From NCBI GenBank assembly GCA_033283265.1, contig JAWMQN010000001.1, forward strand, positions 1,054,001 to 1,118,000: DNA of 64,000 bases, read 5' to 3'. The stretch comes from Mangrovimicrobium sp033283265 (GTDB lineage: Bacteria; Pseudomonadota; Gammaproteobacteria; Pseudomonadales; Halieaceae). Shown piece after piece: positions 33,938-42,458 of this stretch. The translations under genes and the position numbers were made by a program. The notes under the pieces are model-generated. The model was not told the origin of the DNA. It did no database searches and was given only the letters and a program-made list of their open reading frames with translations. Position 1 is the first letter of the stretch. Each line of letters starts with the position of its first letter.

Positions 33938-35773
33938 ATGTACAAGCCTTGCCAACCCACTGACCTCCCGCCCCTCGAGGAGATCGACGTTGCCGCGATA
34001 CTGGAGAAATACCGGGTAGAACGCGAGCGTCGCCTGCGCCCCGAGGGCCAGGGCCAGTACCGCGAGCCGGAAGGCGCCTTTGCCTCGATCAGCGACGACG
34101 ACCCGCACATGCCGATCCTGCCGCGGGACCCCGTCAGCGAAGATCTCGACGTGGCCATCCTCGGCGGCGGCTTCGGCGGTGTGCTCGCCGCCTACCACCT
34201 GAAAGAGGCCGGTGTAACCACCTTCCGCAACATCGATCATGCCGGCGACTTCGGCGGCTGCTGGTACTGGAATCGCTATCCGGGTGTGGAGTGCGACAAC
34301 GACGCCTACGTCTACTTCCCGCTGCTGGAGGAAATGGACTACATGCCCTCGCGCAAATTCGCTCCCGGCTACGAGATCCGCAGCTACATCCAGCGTATCG
34401 CGCAAAGGAGCGGGCTGTACGAGAACGCCCTGCTGCACACCCGGGTGACCGCGCTGCGCTGGGACGCCGCCATCCAGCGCTGGCGCATCAGCACCAACCG
34501 CGGTGACGACATCCGCGCCCGCTTCGTGGTGATGTCCACCGGGCCGCTGAACAAGCCGAAACTGCCCGGCATTCCCGGGCTGGCCGACTTCAGGGGGAAG
34601 ATTTTCCACAGCTCCCGCTGGGACTACGACTACACCGGCGGCAGCCAGGAGGATCCGCGGCTCGAGCGGATGGCGGACCAGCGCGTCGCGGTCATCGGCA
34701 CCGGCGCCTCGGCGGTGCAGATCGTGCCCTACCTCGGACGTTACGCCAAACAGCTCTACGTCATCCAGCGCACCCCCTCCAGTGTCGATGCGCGCAACAA
34801 CTCGCCGACCGACCCGGACTGGGTGAAAACCCTGACCCCCGGCTGGCACCAGCGCCTGCTGCGCAATTTCCAGCACGGCCTGTGGGAGGGGCTGGCGCGC
34901 GACGAACCCGACCTGATCTGCGACATCTGGACCGAGATCAACCGCAACATCCGCTACGAGCGGGAACTGGCCGGCTGGCCGGAGTACGACCTGGCAAAAG
35001 CCATGGAGCTGCGCAGCGAGCACGATCACCGCACCATGGAGCGCCTGCGCCGCCGCGTCGACCAGTTCGTCGAGGACAGCGACACCGCCGAGAGCCTCAA
35101 GCCCTACTACCGCTTCCTCTGCAAGCGGCCCTGCTCCAACGACAACTACTACCCGACCTTCAACCAGGCCAACGTCGAGTTGCTCGACGTGTCCGCCACC
35201 CGCGGGGTGGAGCGCATGACTGCAAACGGCTTTGTCCACCAGGGCAGGGAGTACCCGGTCGACTGCATGATCCTCGCCAGCGGCTACGAACAGACCAGCG
35301 AACTGAAAAAGCGCTGGGCGCTGGACGCCGTGGACGGCCGCGACGGCCTGTCGATCTACGATTACTGGGCGGATGGCTATCGCACCCTGCACGGCATGAG
35401 CAGCCACGGCTTTCCCAACCAGTTCTTCATCGGCTTCATCCAGGGCGCGGTGCACGCCTCGACCACGGAGACCTTCAGGCGCCAGGGCCACCACATCGCC
35501 TACCTGATCCAGCAGGCATTGCAACGCGGGGTGAAGGTGATGGAAGCGACGGAGCAGGCCCAGGACGCCTGGGTACAGCACCTGCACGAGACCATGGTGG
35601 ACGTGGAGTCATTCCAGCGCCAGTGCACCCCCGGCTACTACAACAACGAGGGCGGCGACCAGTTCCGCTACTTTCTCGGCGACGGCTACGGCCCGGGGCC
35701 CTATGCTTTCTGGGACCTGCTGGAGGAGTGGCGCAAGGAGGGCAGCCTGGCTGGCTTCGAACTGGGCTACTGA
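33938..35773 (+). CDS. Flavin-containing Baeyer-Villiger-type monooxygenase
   Basis: This 611-residue FAD/NADPH enzyme has the FAD motif A-I-L-G-G-G-F-G-G-V (about 72-81) and G-G-C-W-Y-W-N-R-Y-P-G-V-E-C-D (about 107-121). The BVMO fingerprint F-R-G-K-I-F-H-S-S-R-W-D is at about 218-229, and the NADPH motif V-I-G-T-G-A-S-A-V-Q at about 252-261. The N-terminal 65-residue extension is typical of the longer BVMO group acting on cyclic ketones and steroids. The enzyme inserts oxygen next to a ketone to give an ester or lactone. A hairpin overlaps its ribosome site. Confidence 0.93.
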   Translation: MYKPCQPTDLPPLEEIDVAAILEKYRVERERRLRPEGQGQYREPEGAFASISDDDPHMPILPRDPVSEDLDVAILGGGFGGVLAAYHLKEAGVTTFRNIDHAGDFGGCWYWNRYPGVECDNDAYVYFPLLEEMDYMPSRKFAPGYEIRSYIQRIAQRSGLYENALLHTRVTALRWDAAIQRWRISTNRGDDIRARFVVMSTGPLNKPKLPGIPGLADFRGKIFHSSRWDYDYTGGSQEDPRLERMADQRVAVIGTGASAVQIVPYLGRYAKQLYVIQRTPSSVDARNNSPTDPDWVKTLTPGWHQRLLRNFQHGLWEGLARDEPDLICDIWTEINRNIRYERELAGWPEYDLAKAMELRSEHDHRTMERLRRRVDQFVEDSDTAESLKPYYRFLCKRPCSNDNYYPTFNQANVELLDVSATRGVERMTANGFVHQGREYPVDCMILASGYEQTSELKKRWALDAVDGRDGLSIYDYWADGYRTLHGMSSHGFPNQFFIGFIQGAVHASTTETFRRQGHHIAYLIQQALQRGVKVMEATEQAQDAWVQHLHETMVDVESFQRQCTPGYYNNEGGDQFRYFLGDGYGPGPYAFWDLLEEWRKEGSLAGFELGY

Positions 35774-35811
35774 AACGACTGCGGCACCGGGAGTGCCGGT
35801 GCCGCAGTTTC
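35774..35811. terminator. Strong hairpin terminator between convergent genes
   Basis: ACTGCGGCACCGG and its exact complement form a 13-base-pair stem with a 5-base loop, with AAA and TTT on the flanks, between the monooxygenase and the MaoC-like gene. Confidence 0.8.
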
Positions 35812-35821
35812 GAGAGCCGGC

Positions 35822-37012
35822 TTACAGGGGCAGGGAAACTTCCGCGGTGCCCTTGAGAATGGTGTCGCCGGTCTGCGTGGTCATGCGCAGCTCGATCTTG
35901 ACTATCGGCATGCCGAAGGCCGAGGTGTCCTGCTTGTCGACGATCTCGGCGTCGATGTAGGTCACGTCACCCTCAAAGGCGGGGCTGCGGAACTGGGTCT
36001 TGGAGTGCCAGATGTATCCCTCGTGACCGGCCCAGTAGGCGATGGTGTCGAGGTGCCAGGTGTTCATGGAGGCGCCGTAACCGTAGGCGCCGCCCATGCC
36101 GATCTTCTCCGCCTTGCGCTTGTTGATGTGGCCGGAGGACGGGCCGTGGTAGAGGCCGTCGCCCTTGCGCGGGTCGATCTTGCGCGCCTCGTGGTCGTAG
36201 CTCATGTCGGCGCCGAAGCCGGCATCTTCCTTCGCCGGGTCCACCGCGCCTTCCGGCACGTTCCAGCGCCAGGTGCCCCAGATGTTCTGGCGGTGGGCGC
36301 GGCACTCGTTGGCAAAGCTGATCACCGAGTGGGGGCCGACCACGCGGCGCGGCAGCTTGTCGCCGACCTTGACCTCGGAATAACGCGGTGAAATACCCTC
36401 GCGGTTGGAGAGGATCCACTCGTGGCGCAGCTTGTACACCTCCTCGAGTTCTTCGTCGGTCCACTCTTTCGGCGCGCGTTTCTCCTTGCCGTAGACGCCG
36501 CGCTTGTTGGCCTCGTCGACCAGGTAGCGGATGGAGGTGGCGCGCTCCTTGGCGACCAGCGCACCGTGCTGGTTGGTGTGGATGGTGTCGCCGTCGGCGA
36601 ACATGGTCGGCCCGGCGAAGGCGGTATCGGTGACCTTGTAGCCGGCGAAGTAGCGCTCCTGGGTGAGCTTGTCACCGGGACGCACCGGGGTGCCGTAGAA
36701 CCACCACTCCTCTCCCGCGAAGATCAGGTGGGTGCCGGGCACCTTGCCGACACAGGAGGGGTGACAGCCGTGGCCGTAATCCATCGCCACGGTGAATGAC
36801 TGCGGCGCAACGATGCCGCCGAATTTCGACTCGTTGGCGAAATTCTCGTCCCAGTGGATGGGGTTGGGGTAGTCCATCGCCTGCACCCAGCGGCGGATGT
36901 CGGTGGCGTTGCAGGGGTCCCACAACTCGGCAAAGATGATTTGCTTGCCGACCCACTTGTCGACGTCGCTGGTGTCCAGCTGCACGGTGTTTTCTGCGGC
37001 GCTTTCGCTCAT
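35822..37012 (-). CDS. MaoC-like double hotdog dehydratase/hydratase family protein
   Basis: This 396-residue protein contains two hotdog halves. The N-terminal half has A-M-D-Y-P-N-P-I-H-W-D (about 44-54), the Asp/His catalytic pattern of MaoC-type enoyl-CoA hydratases, and the F-G-G-I-V-A-P segment. The C-terminal half has G-G-A-Y-G-Y-G-A-S-M-N-T-W-H-L-D. Such proteins hydrate or dehydrate CoA esters, for example in steroid ring degradation. The length (about 400) fits fused MaoC proteins. It converges with the monooxygenase; the ribosome site is weak. Confidence 0.82.
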   Translation of the reverse strand: MSESAAENTVQLDTSDVDKWVGKQIIFAELWDPCNATDIRRWVQAMDYPNPIHWDENFANESKFGGIVAPQSFTVAMDYGHGCHPSCVGKVPGTHLIFAGEEWWFYGTPVRPGDKLTQERYFAGYKVTDTAFAGPTMFADGDTIHTNQHGALVAKERATSIRYLVDEANKRGVYGKEKRAPKEWTDEELEEVYKLRHEWILSNREGISPRYSEVKVGDKLPRRVVGPHSVISFANECRAHRQNIWGTWRWNVPEGAVDPAKEDAGFGADMSYDHEARKIDPRKGDGLYHGPSSGHINKRKAEKIGMGGAYGYGASMNTWHLDTIAYWAGHEGYIWHSKTQFRSPAFEGDVTYIDAEIVDKQDTSAFGMPIVKIELRMTTQTGDTILKGTAEVSLPL

Positions 37013-37172
37013 TGGGCATTACCCCGATTATGGTTACTTTGGAAGGCTAGGGAGAATATACCCGCCCCTTGGGCGAGGCAACTTATCCGCCCTGCCAGCC
37101 CGGCTAATGCAGGGACTGGCAAGACGGCTTGCTATCGCAGTCAAGCCGCTCCCCTACCAGTCCGCGGCCAGC

Positions 37173-39305
37173 CTAGCGGGCCTCTACCCGGATCGGGATA
37201 CCCGACATCCGGGGCATCGCCTGCAGCGGTTCGCAATCCCGTTCCAGGCTGATCAGCGAGGAGATCGACGCGCCGTGCCTGCGGTAGTCCGCGGGCTCCC
37301 CGGGCAGGCCGCCAAAGCCGTGCGTCATGCTGGCGACGCCGGGCTTGAGCGTGACGTCGGCCTGGACGATGGCGCTTATACGGCCGTTGTCCGAGACCAC
37401 CGCGACTTCTTCACCCTCGCTCAGTCCCCGGCGACGCAGGTCCTCCGGGTGCAGGCAGAGGGGGTTGTAGGGAAAGCGCTTGCGCGCGGTGGGGAAGTCC
37501 CGGCAACTGGTATTGCTCACTTCGCGGATGCGCCGCGAGATCAGCCGCAGGTCGAATTCCGACTGCCCCGCGAGCTGGGCCGACACCGCGGGTGTCGCGC
37601 CGAAGGCCGCCAGCTCGGCGGCCACGTCCTCGGGCATCACGTCAAAGCGCCCCGCCCCGTCGCCCGCTGGCGCGACTACCTTGGGCGGCAGGTCGAAGAT
37701 GCGCCCGCCGAGGGCCTCTTGCTGCAACTGCGCGAAAGGTATCGCGCTGTTGCGGGCAATGATGGCGAGGAAGTCGTTGTCGTCCTGTGGCGGCTTGTCC
37801 ATGTCCATGTCGACGCCCATGTAGTTCAGCGTGACACCGAGGCGCCTGGCCAGCGCCCAGGCCACGTAGCCCTCGTCGCAGAGCTCGGAGCCCTCCGGCG
37901 GCGGCACCAGGGCCGGCGTGTACTGGGCGTAGGGAATGGACAGGTTGGTCATCTCCAGGCCAAAGGTCATGTCGGCGTGCTCGAAGAGAATCTTCGGTGG
38001 CAGCACGTAGTCCGCCATGGCCGTGGTCGCGGTGTGGAAGGGTTCGACCACCACCAGCAGGTCCAGCGCGCGAAAGGCCTCGATCACCTTGTCGGTATCC
38101 GGCATCGCACCCACCGGGTTGGCGCCGGAGATGAACAGGCTGCGAATCTGCCCCGGGCCGGGCACGAGTATTTCCTCCGCCAGGGTTGGCGTCGCCGACT
38201 CGCCCATCAGGCGCGCAGCGCCGCGCACCCGCGAGCGCGGCGCCTTCTCGAAATTGCGCTGCGGGCCGCTGACCTGGCCACGCGGCGGCGGGCCGCCGTT
38301 GAATACGCCGGGGTTGGGCAGGGTCTCTCCCGCGCGGTAAAAGCGCCCGCAGACAATGCCGAGGCACTCGTAAAGGTGTTCGGCGATATTGGGGAAGGCG
38401 GCCATGTTGACCCCGGTGCCGGTGTTCACGCTGCCCCGCCGGGATTGCGCGGCAAACAGCTCCGCGGCGGCGTAGAGGTCCTGCGCCGCGATACCGGCGC
38501 GCCCGGCCACCAGCTCAGGCGTGAAGGGCGCCACGGCCGCGCGCAGGGCGGCGAGGCCGGAGACATGCTCGCGACAGAACTGCGCGTCGTGCCACTGGTT
38601 TTCCAGGATGATGTGCAGCAGGCCGGCGGCGACCGCCGCGTCCTCGCCGGGGTAGATCTGCAGGTGGATATCGGCGAATTTCGCCATTTCACACTCTCGC
38701 GGATCGATGACGATGATTTTCGTCCCCCGCGCCCGCGCTTCCTTCAGGCGCTTGGCCGGGTTCTGTACCGGGGTATGCCAGCTGTAAACCGAGACCAGCG
38801 GGTTGCTGCCGGCGAACAGCCAGACATCCGACTCCTCGAAGGCGTGGCGCCCCGCATCCCAGGTACCGAGGCGGTCCGCCGCCACCCACTTGGCGGACTG
38901 GTCGATGGTCATGGTGGAAAAGCGCTGCCCGCCGACCGAATCGGCCAGCCCCGGGTAGGCGAAGATCGCCGTGTTGGAGCCGAAGGTGCCGGTACCGCGG
39001 AAAAAGCCCAGCGACTGGGCACCGGACTCGTCGCGGATCAGCGCCATTTTCCGCGCAATTTCATCCAGGGCCTGTTCCAGGCCGATCTCGACGTAGCCGT
39101 CGCCGGCGCGCTTCAGCGGCCGCATGATGCGCTGCTCGCCATACAGCGCCGAGGTGACCTCGAGGCCCTTGATGCAGGCGTAGCCCTGGGTCGCCGGGTT
39201 GTCGTGGTCGCCGCGGACCGAGACGACCCGCTCCTGCTCGTCGATGGTCACGTCCAGGCCGCAAAAACCGAGGCAGAGGCGGCAGTAGGATTTTTCTGTT
39301 CTCAT
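37173..39305 (-). CDS. Molybdopterin-dependent oxidoreductase, paralogue of the 22018 gene
   Basis: This 710-residue protein has an N-terminal [4Fe-4S] site C-R-L-C-L-G-F-C (8-15) with a fourth Cys in Y-A-C-I-K-G-L (about 44). It has the Mo-pterin motifs F-A-G-S-N-P-L-V-S and V-I-D-P-R-E-C-E-M, and the F-S-T-M-T-I-D-Q-S-A-K-W segment shared with the other molybdoenzyme. There is no Tat signal. The C-terminal pterin domain ends N-x-P-L-C-L-H-P-E-D and M-S-G-I-P-I. Substrate unknown. It lies 38 bases downstream of the broken nitroreductase gene on the same strand, so the 8-kb insertion may have separated it from its former promoter. Confidence 0.88.
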   Translation of the reverse strand: MRTEKSYCRLCLGFCGLDVTIDEQERVVSVRGDHDNPATQGYACIKGLEVTSALYGEQRIMRPLKRAGDGYVEIGLEQALDEIARKMALIRDESGAQSLGFFRGTGTFGSNTAIFAYPGLADSVGGQRFSTMTIDQSAKWVAADRLGTWDAGRHAFEESDVWLFAGSNPLVSVYSWHTPVQNPAKRLKEARARGTKIIVIDPRECEMAKFADIHLQIYPGEDAAVAAGLLHIILENQWHDAQFCREHVSGLAALRAAVAPFTPELVAGRAGIAAQDLYAAAELFAAQSRRGSVNTGTGVNMAAFPNIAEHLYECLGIVCGRFYRAGETLPNPGVFNGGPPPRGQVSGPQRNFEKAPRSRVRGAARLMGESATPTLAEEILVPGPGQIRSLFISGANPVGAMPDTDKVIEAFRALDLLVVVEPFHTATTAMADYVLPPKILFEHADMTFGLEMTNLSIPYAQYTPALVPPPEGSELCDEGYVAWALARRLGVTLNYMGVDMDMDKPPQDDNDFLAIIARNSAIPFAQLQQEALGGRIFDLPPKVVAPAGDGAGRFDVMPEDVAAELAAFGATPAVSAQLAGQSEFDLRLISRRIREVSNTSCRDFPTARKRFPYNPLCLHPEDLRRRGLSEGEEVAVVSDNGRISAIVQADVTLKPGVASMTHGFGGLPGEPADYRRHGASISSLISLERDCEPLQAMPRMSGIPIRVEAR

Positions 39306-39343
39306 TATTCGCTGAATCCTCTCGCGATTGTTTTCACAGCACT

Positions 39344-39472
39344 TCAGAAGCCGGCGAAGCGCACCTGCTCTTCCAGTGCCACCCGGCTGCGTTCAAAGTT
39401 GTTGACCGGGGCGTCCGGGTCACGATAACCGATACCCATACCGCAGAAAAACACGTGGGTGGCATCGTCCAC
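39344..39472 (-). pseudogene. Nitroreductase, 3' fragment split off by the insertion
   Basis: These 43 codons, V-D-D-A-T-H-V-F-F-C-G-M-G-I-G-Y then R-D-P-D-A-P-V-N and a stop, are the C-terminus of an FMN nitroreductase. Its other part (181 codons) lies at 47582-48124. Joining base 47582 to 39472 restores one open frame of 223 residues with no gap, duplication or frameshift. Reading stops here because the RHS element starts at 39473. Confidence 0.92.
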
Positions 39473-40222
39473 ATGAATGGACGGATTTATTCTCCCGGAA
39501 TTGGGCGAATGCTGAGCCCAGATCCAGTGACGCAGGCGCCGGAGTTTGGACAAAACTACAACCGCTATACCTACGCCTTCAATAACCCGCTGAAATTTAA
39601 AGACCCTAGTGGATTCTCGTCTGAATTTGCACACAAGTGGAGAACATGGGCTGAGTTTGACCCTTGGGAAGAAACCTATTCGGATATTTGGGCTATGGAG
39701 CTTTGGACAAATAATTGGACGCCTCCCACTCTTCTTGTGGTTAGGCCTCCTAAAAAGGAAGTGGGGGATACCATATCAAGTGATACAGTAAATCCCACAT
39801 CTGAAATCACTGCGACCGGACTCGGTCATGCAATTTCTGGGGCGGGAAGTTATTTTGAAGGTGTCATGGGTACTTTCGTATACGCAGCTCGTAGAAACGG
39901 ACTTCTAGGAGAAGATGAAATGAAAGCAGCGATTGTTGAAGGCCAGATCTTCATGGAGATAATTCCTCGACTCTTGAAGGACGAGAAATTTCGTTCTTGG
40001 GCAGCTGAGTTCGGATTTAAATACTCAAAACGTAATCCAAATAAAGTTATCGGAAGGTTACTCACTGCTTCCGTAGTTACTGCTGGCACTGGGCCTTTTC
40101 TTGGTACAACACTTACAGTAGCTGCAGTGAATGGGAATATTCGAAATGCCATTGCAAACGGCGCTACGACTGCAAAAGACGTTGTAGAGGCAATAGTGGG
40201 CGGGGACGAAACTGTCGATTAG
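39473..40222 (+). CDS. Orphan RHS C-terminal tip 1 (putative toxin)
   Basis: This 249-codon frame starts at the RHS core itself: M-N-G-R-I-Y-S-P-G-I-G-R-M-L-S-P-D-P, then N-N-P-L-K-F-K-D-P-S-G, the normal end of the RHS core (about residue 45). The remaining 200 residues are a variable tip. It contains a hydrophobic stretch (L-L-T-A-S-V-V-T-A-G-T-G-P-F-L-G-T-T, about 200-218) and no nuclease motif that I recognise. There is no ribosome site before the ATG, so it is probably silent unless fused to an RHS body. A small membrane protein gene follows 34 bases later. A membrane-acting toxin is inferred. Confidence 0.75.
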   Translation: MNGRIYSPGIGRMLSPDPVTQAPEFGQNYNRYTYAFNNPLKFKDPSGFSSEFAHKWRTWAEFDPWEETYSDIWAMELWTNNWTPPTLLVVRPPKKEVGDTISSDTVNPTSEITATGLGHAISGAGSYFEGVMGTFVYAARRNGLLGEDEMKAAIVEGQIFMEIIPRLLKDEKFRSWAAEFGFKYSKRNPNKVIGRLLTASVVTAGTGPFLGTTLTVAAVNGNIRNAIANGATTAKDVVEAIVGGDETVD

Positions 40223-40256
40223 TAGAAATCCTAATGGACATGAAAAGGAAGTAGTA

Positions 40257-40574
40257 ATGAAATTTGTTTGTCCGAATTGTCAGAAAACAGGTGTTTCACT
40301 TCTAAGTAAATGGCGAAATACACACTACACAAAAATAGTATGTTCAAACTGCAATGAGACATTAAGACTTAGTCCCATTTTAAATAGTATTTCTGTAATC
40401 GTTATTTCTGCGATTTTCATAGCATCTGCGGTATTCTTGGTCATAAAATTTCCACTCTGGGTTGCAGTGTGGCTATGGATTTTATGCGCTGTCATCTCGG
40501 AGCTCGTTAGAATGATTGTTGTCCCCCTAGAAGTCGTAAAGAGCGAGGTTGAGGATCGATCGAAGCCGGAATAG
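40257..40574 (+). CDS. Putative immunity protein 1: zinc-ribbon membrane protein
   Basis: This 105-residue protein has an N-terminal zinc ribbon (C-P-N-C at about 5-8 and C-S-N-C at about 28-31). Two adjacent transmembrane helices follow (about 45-66 and 68-88) and then a charged tail. AAGGA lies 7 bases before the ATG. Its position right after RHS tip 1 is that of a cognate immunity gene. Its membrane nature fits a tip that attacks the inner membrane. Function is inferred from position. The 124 bases after it (40575-40698) hold no gene. Confidence 0.65.
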   Translation: MKFVCPNCQKTGVSLLSKWRNTHYTKIVCSNCNETLRLSPILNSISVIVISAIFIASAVFLVIKFPLWVAVWLWILCAVISELVRMIVVPLEVVKSEVEDRSKPE

Positions 40575-40698
40575 GGATCTCTAATGGAGATTATTGGGTC
40601 CGTTGCAGTATAGGTCTTCTTGGCCCACACCGCCGAAAAGGTTCGCTGCTATGGGGTGCAAAAAGCGACTTAATTTGATAGGCAATAGTTATTAAATT

Positions 40699-41025
40699 TT
40701 ACAACTTAACCAAAAAGACTTTCCTATTAAGTAAACTTAGTATCACTGCTGCCAATGTGGAAAATATTTTTATACCATCAATAGACTCTTTTCCGCTACT
40801 AAGCGTTATCCCAAATACAAAACAGGCAGCCGCGAGGTTAATAGTAAAGAAAACCAGCGAGAATCTAAACGTCTTCTTTACGTGTTCGTAGGATAACCAA
40901 GCTATCAAAACTGCGAATGGAACGATAGATCCATACTGTATACACTCATGAAAAAAAGGAATCATGACCAGTAGAACTAATATTAGAATGCTACTCGCTG
41001 AAGCTTTTCTTTGTGCTGTATCCAT
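40699..41025 (-). CDS. Putative immunity protein 2: four-helix membrane protein
   Basis: This 108-residue protein has about four hydrophobic helices (I-L-I-L-V-L-L-V-M-I-P-F-F near 13-25; V-P-F-A-V-L-I-A-W-L near 35-44; F-F-T-I-N-L-A-A-A-C-F-V-F-G near 60-73; L-A-A-V-I-L-S-L-L near 90-98). Its ATG overlaps the stop of RHS tip 2 (TGATG), so translation is coupled. This is the typical place of an immunity gene. Confidence 0.62.
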   Translation of the reverse strand: MDTAQRKASASSILILVLLVMIPFFHECIQYGSIVPFAVLIAWLSYEHVKKTFRFSLVFFTINLAAACFVFGITLSSGKESIDGIKIFSTLAAVILSLLNRKVFLVKL

Positions 41026-41882
41026 CACTGGTCATTTCCGATAACGCTACCGCTAAAGGTCGTGCTTATTTGATTAACGCCACTATGAATGCGTGAACCA
41101 ATATCATCTGCTGGGCCAAATCTGAGCGTGAATCTAGATACGGCTTCAATTCCAAGTTTTTGCCAGGTATAAATGTTAACGTTCAGTACGTCCGCAGTTA
41201 CACCTGAAACCAAAGAAAGTTCTGCTAGAAACGCGCCATTTTTTCCCGCAAAAAACAAATATGATGAACCACCTCCGGAGACTAAGGAAATTCCTGACAA
41301 AGTATTACCGATGTTATCTTTCGTAAGCATTGCCGCTAAAGTCCCCATCAAAGGATTATCACGCTCAATCCAATAATCTACTGCGCTATCTGCCGCCCCG
41401 TTAATTTGGTATACATACCCCTTCCATTTGTCAGAAAACATGTTCCAATAATTCTCCTTTTGGGCAGTAACATGAACTCCCGTTGTCGTAGCGTTACAAG
41501 TTCCTCCTGCTTCGTCCACGCAATCCACGGGGGCTGGTGTTGATACTGCCTCGTCTGAAGAGGGCGATGAATTATCACCTATTGCGGCTGTTGGAGTGCT
41601 TACAGTGTAAAGTCCGGCCCCACCGGTCGAATATCCTACCCCATAATTCATTCCAGAAAGGTCCGGGGCTCTTACTTCGACTTCCTCCAATCTTCCATTA
41701 AAGTCTTTGAGTTGGCAGTATGTGATCTTCTTCGTGCAGTATCCTGTCGGATCAGTGTATTTGAGAGGATTGTTAAATACGTAAGAGTAACGGTTGTAAT
41801 TCTGACCATTCTCTGGCGCCTGCGTAATTGGATCTGGACTCAGCATTCGGCCAATCGACGGCGAATAGATTCGCCCATTCAT
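41025..41882 (-). CDS. Orphan RHS C-terminal tip 2 (putative toxin)
   Basis: This 285-codon frame begins M-N-G-R-I-Y-S-P-S-I-G-R-M-L-S-P-D-P and reaches N-N-P-L-K-Y-T-D-P-T-G at about residue 50. A linker shared with tips 3 and 4 follows (A-P-D-L-S-G-M-N-Y-G-V-G-Y, then A-I-G-D). The distal half (about 140-285) is unique and moderately hydrophobic (G-N-T-L-S-G-I-S-L-V-S-G-G-G-S-S-Y-L-F-F). In front of the ATG the frame stays open for 14 codons into the recombinase module, reading L-G-V-I-I-H-M-N-G-R. This is what a fusion to an RHS body would give. Confidence 0.75.
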   Translation of the reverse strand: MNGRIYSPSIGRMLSPDPITQAPENGQNYNRYSYVFNNPLKYTDPTGYCTKKITYCQLKDFNGRLEEVEVRAPDLSGMNYGVGYSTGGAGLYTVSTPTAAIGDNSSPSSDEAVSTPAPVDCVDEAGGTCNATTTGVHVTAQKENYWNMFSDKWKGYVYQINGAADSAVDYWIERDNPLMGTLAAMLTKDNIGNTLSGISLVSGGGSSYLFFAGKNGAFLAELSLVSGVTADVLNVNIYTWQKLGIEAVSRFTLRFGPADDIGSRIHSGVNQISTTFSGSVIGNDQ

Positions 41883-41891
41883 GTGGATGAT
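41872..41891 (-). other. Recombination site, inverted orientation (tip 2 / recombinase module 1)
   Basis: Read on the minus strand it is ATCATCCAC followed by ATGAATGGGCG, the same site as at 43481-43500. Relative to the site at 39464 it is inverted, so exchange between the two would flip the whole tip 1/tip 2 segment. Confidence 0.75.
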
Positions 41892-41982
41892 AACCCCCAG
41901 TTTTTCCGGGCGGAAATTCGATCAAAAGGCGCCAGGAATTCCTCCAGAAAAACAAGCAGTTGCCGTGCCTACCAATCGATGA

Positions 41983-42022
41983 TTGAACCCGATTCTGACT
42001 GCGTGATCTAACGCTTAAGCGT
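41983..42022 (+). promoter_or_regulatory. Putative promoter and palindrome before recombinase operon, copy 1
   Basis: TTGAAC (41983-41988) and TCTAAC (42007-42012) are spaced by 18 bases. A perfect 12-base palindrome ACGCTTAAGCGT (42011-42022) overlaps the start-site region and could be an operator. The same is present in copy 2 at 46075-46114. Confidence 0.4.
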
Positions 42023-42056
42023 ATCTTGAAGGTCAAATGCGCTGGGAGGTAGGCCC

Positions 42057-42458
42057 ATGCACACCATCAACGAGGATGCACTTGTCGCCTTTGTGTTCTC
42101 CTACTACCACCAGTCCCTGAAGAACTCCGAGCGGGCGATGCGGTTTGTAACTGCGCTTCGGTTCAATGAACCGGAACTGATTGAGCGACTGTATCTGGGC
42201 TTTTCCGATCGCACCCTGGGCCAACAATTGCCCGCCGATGATACCGCGACCGGCGCTGCAGTCCGCGGTATGCTGAGGCGCCTTGGCCTGCTCAAGCCAA
42301 CTGGTCACGAGTTTCTGCGAGGCTGTGTTGCCTTTCCCCTGCTCGATGCCAGTCACCAGGTTGTAGGGGCCTACGCCTTTCGATTGGGTCCTTACGAAAA
42401 ACGGCGCTGGCTTGAACCGGTGAGCTGGGTGCGAGGAAGCACCCCGGTCGGAAAATGA
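42057..42458 (+). CDS. Recombinase-associated protein resembling the DnaG Toprim_N linker domain, copy 1
   Basis: This 133-residue protein contains Y-L-G-F-S-D-R-T-L-G, then V-R-G-M-L-R-R-L-G-L-L-K-P-T-G, and F-L-R-G-C-V-A-F-P-L-L-D-A-S-H-Q plus V-V-G-A-Y-A-F-R-L. This order strongly recalls the linker domain of bacterial primases (L-G-Y / A-G-L / D-R-F-R-x-R-x-x-F-P-I-x-D / G-x-V-I-G-F). No zinc finger and no catalytic Toprim acidic residues are seen, so it is not a primase. GGGAGG lies 8 bases upstream. Its stop overlaps the recombinase start by four bases (ATGA), pointing to a joint role, perhaps DNA binding or directionality. It is identical to 46149-46550. Confidence 0.65.
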   Translation: MHTINEDALVAFVFSYYHQSLKNSERAMRFVTALRFNEPELIERLYLGFSDRTLGQQLPADDTATGAAVRGMLRRLGLLKPTGHEFLRGCVAFPLLDASHQVVGAYAFRLGPYEKRRWLEPVSWVRGSTPVGK

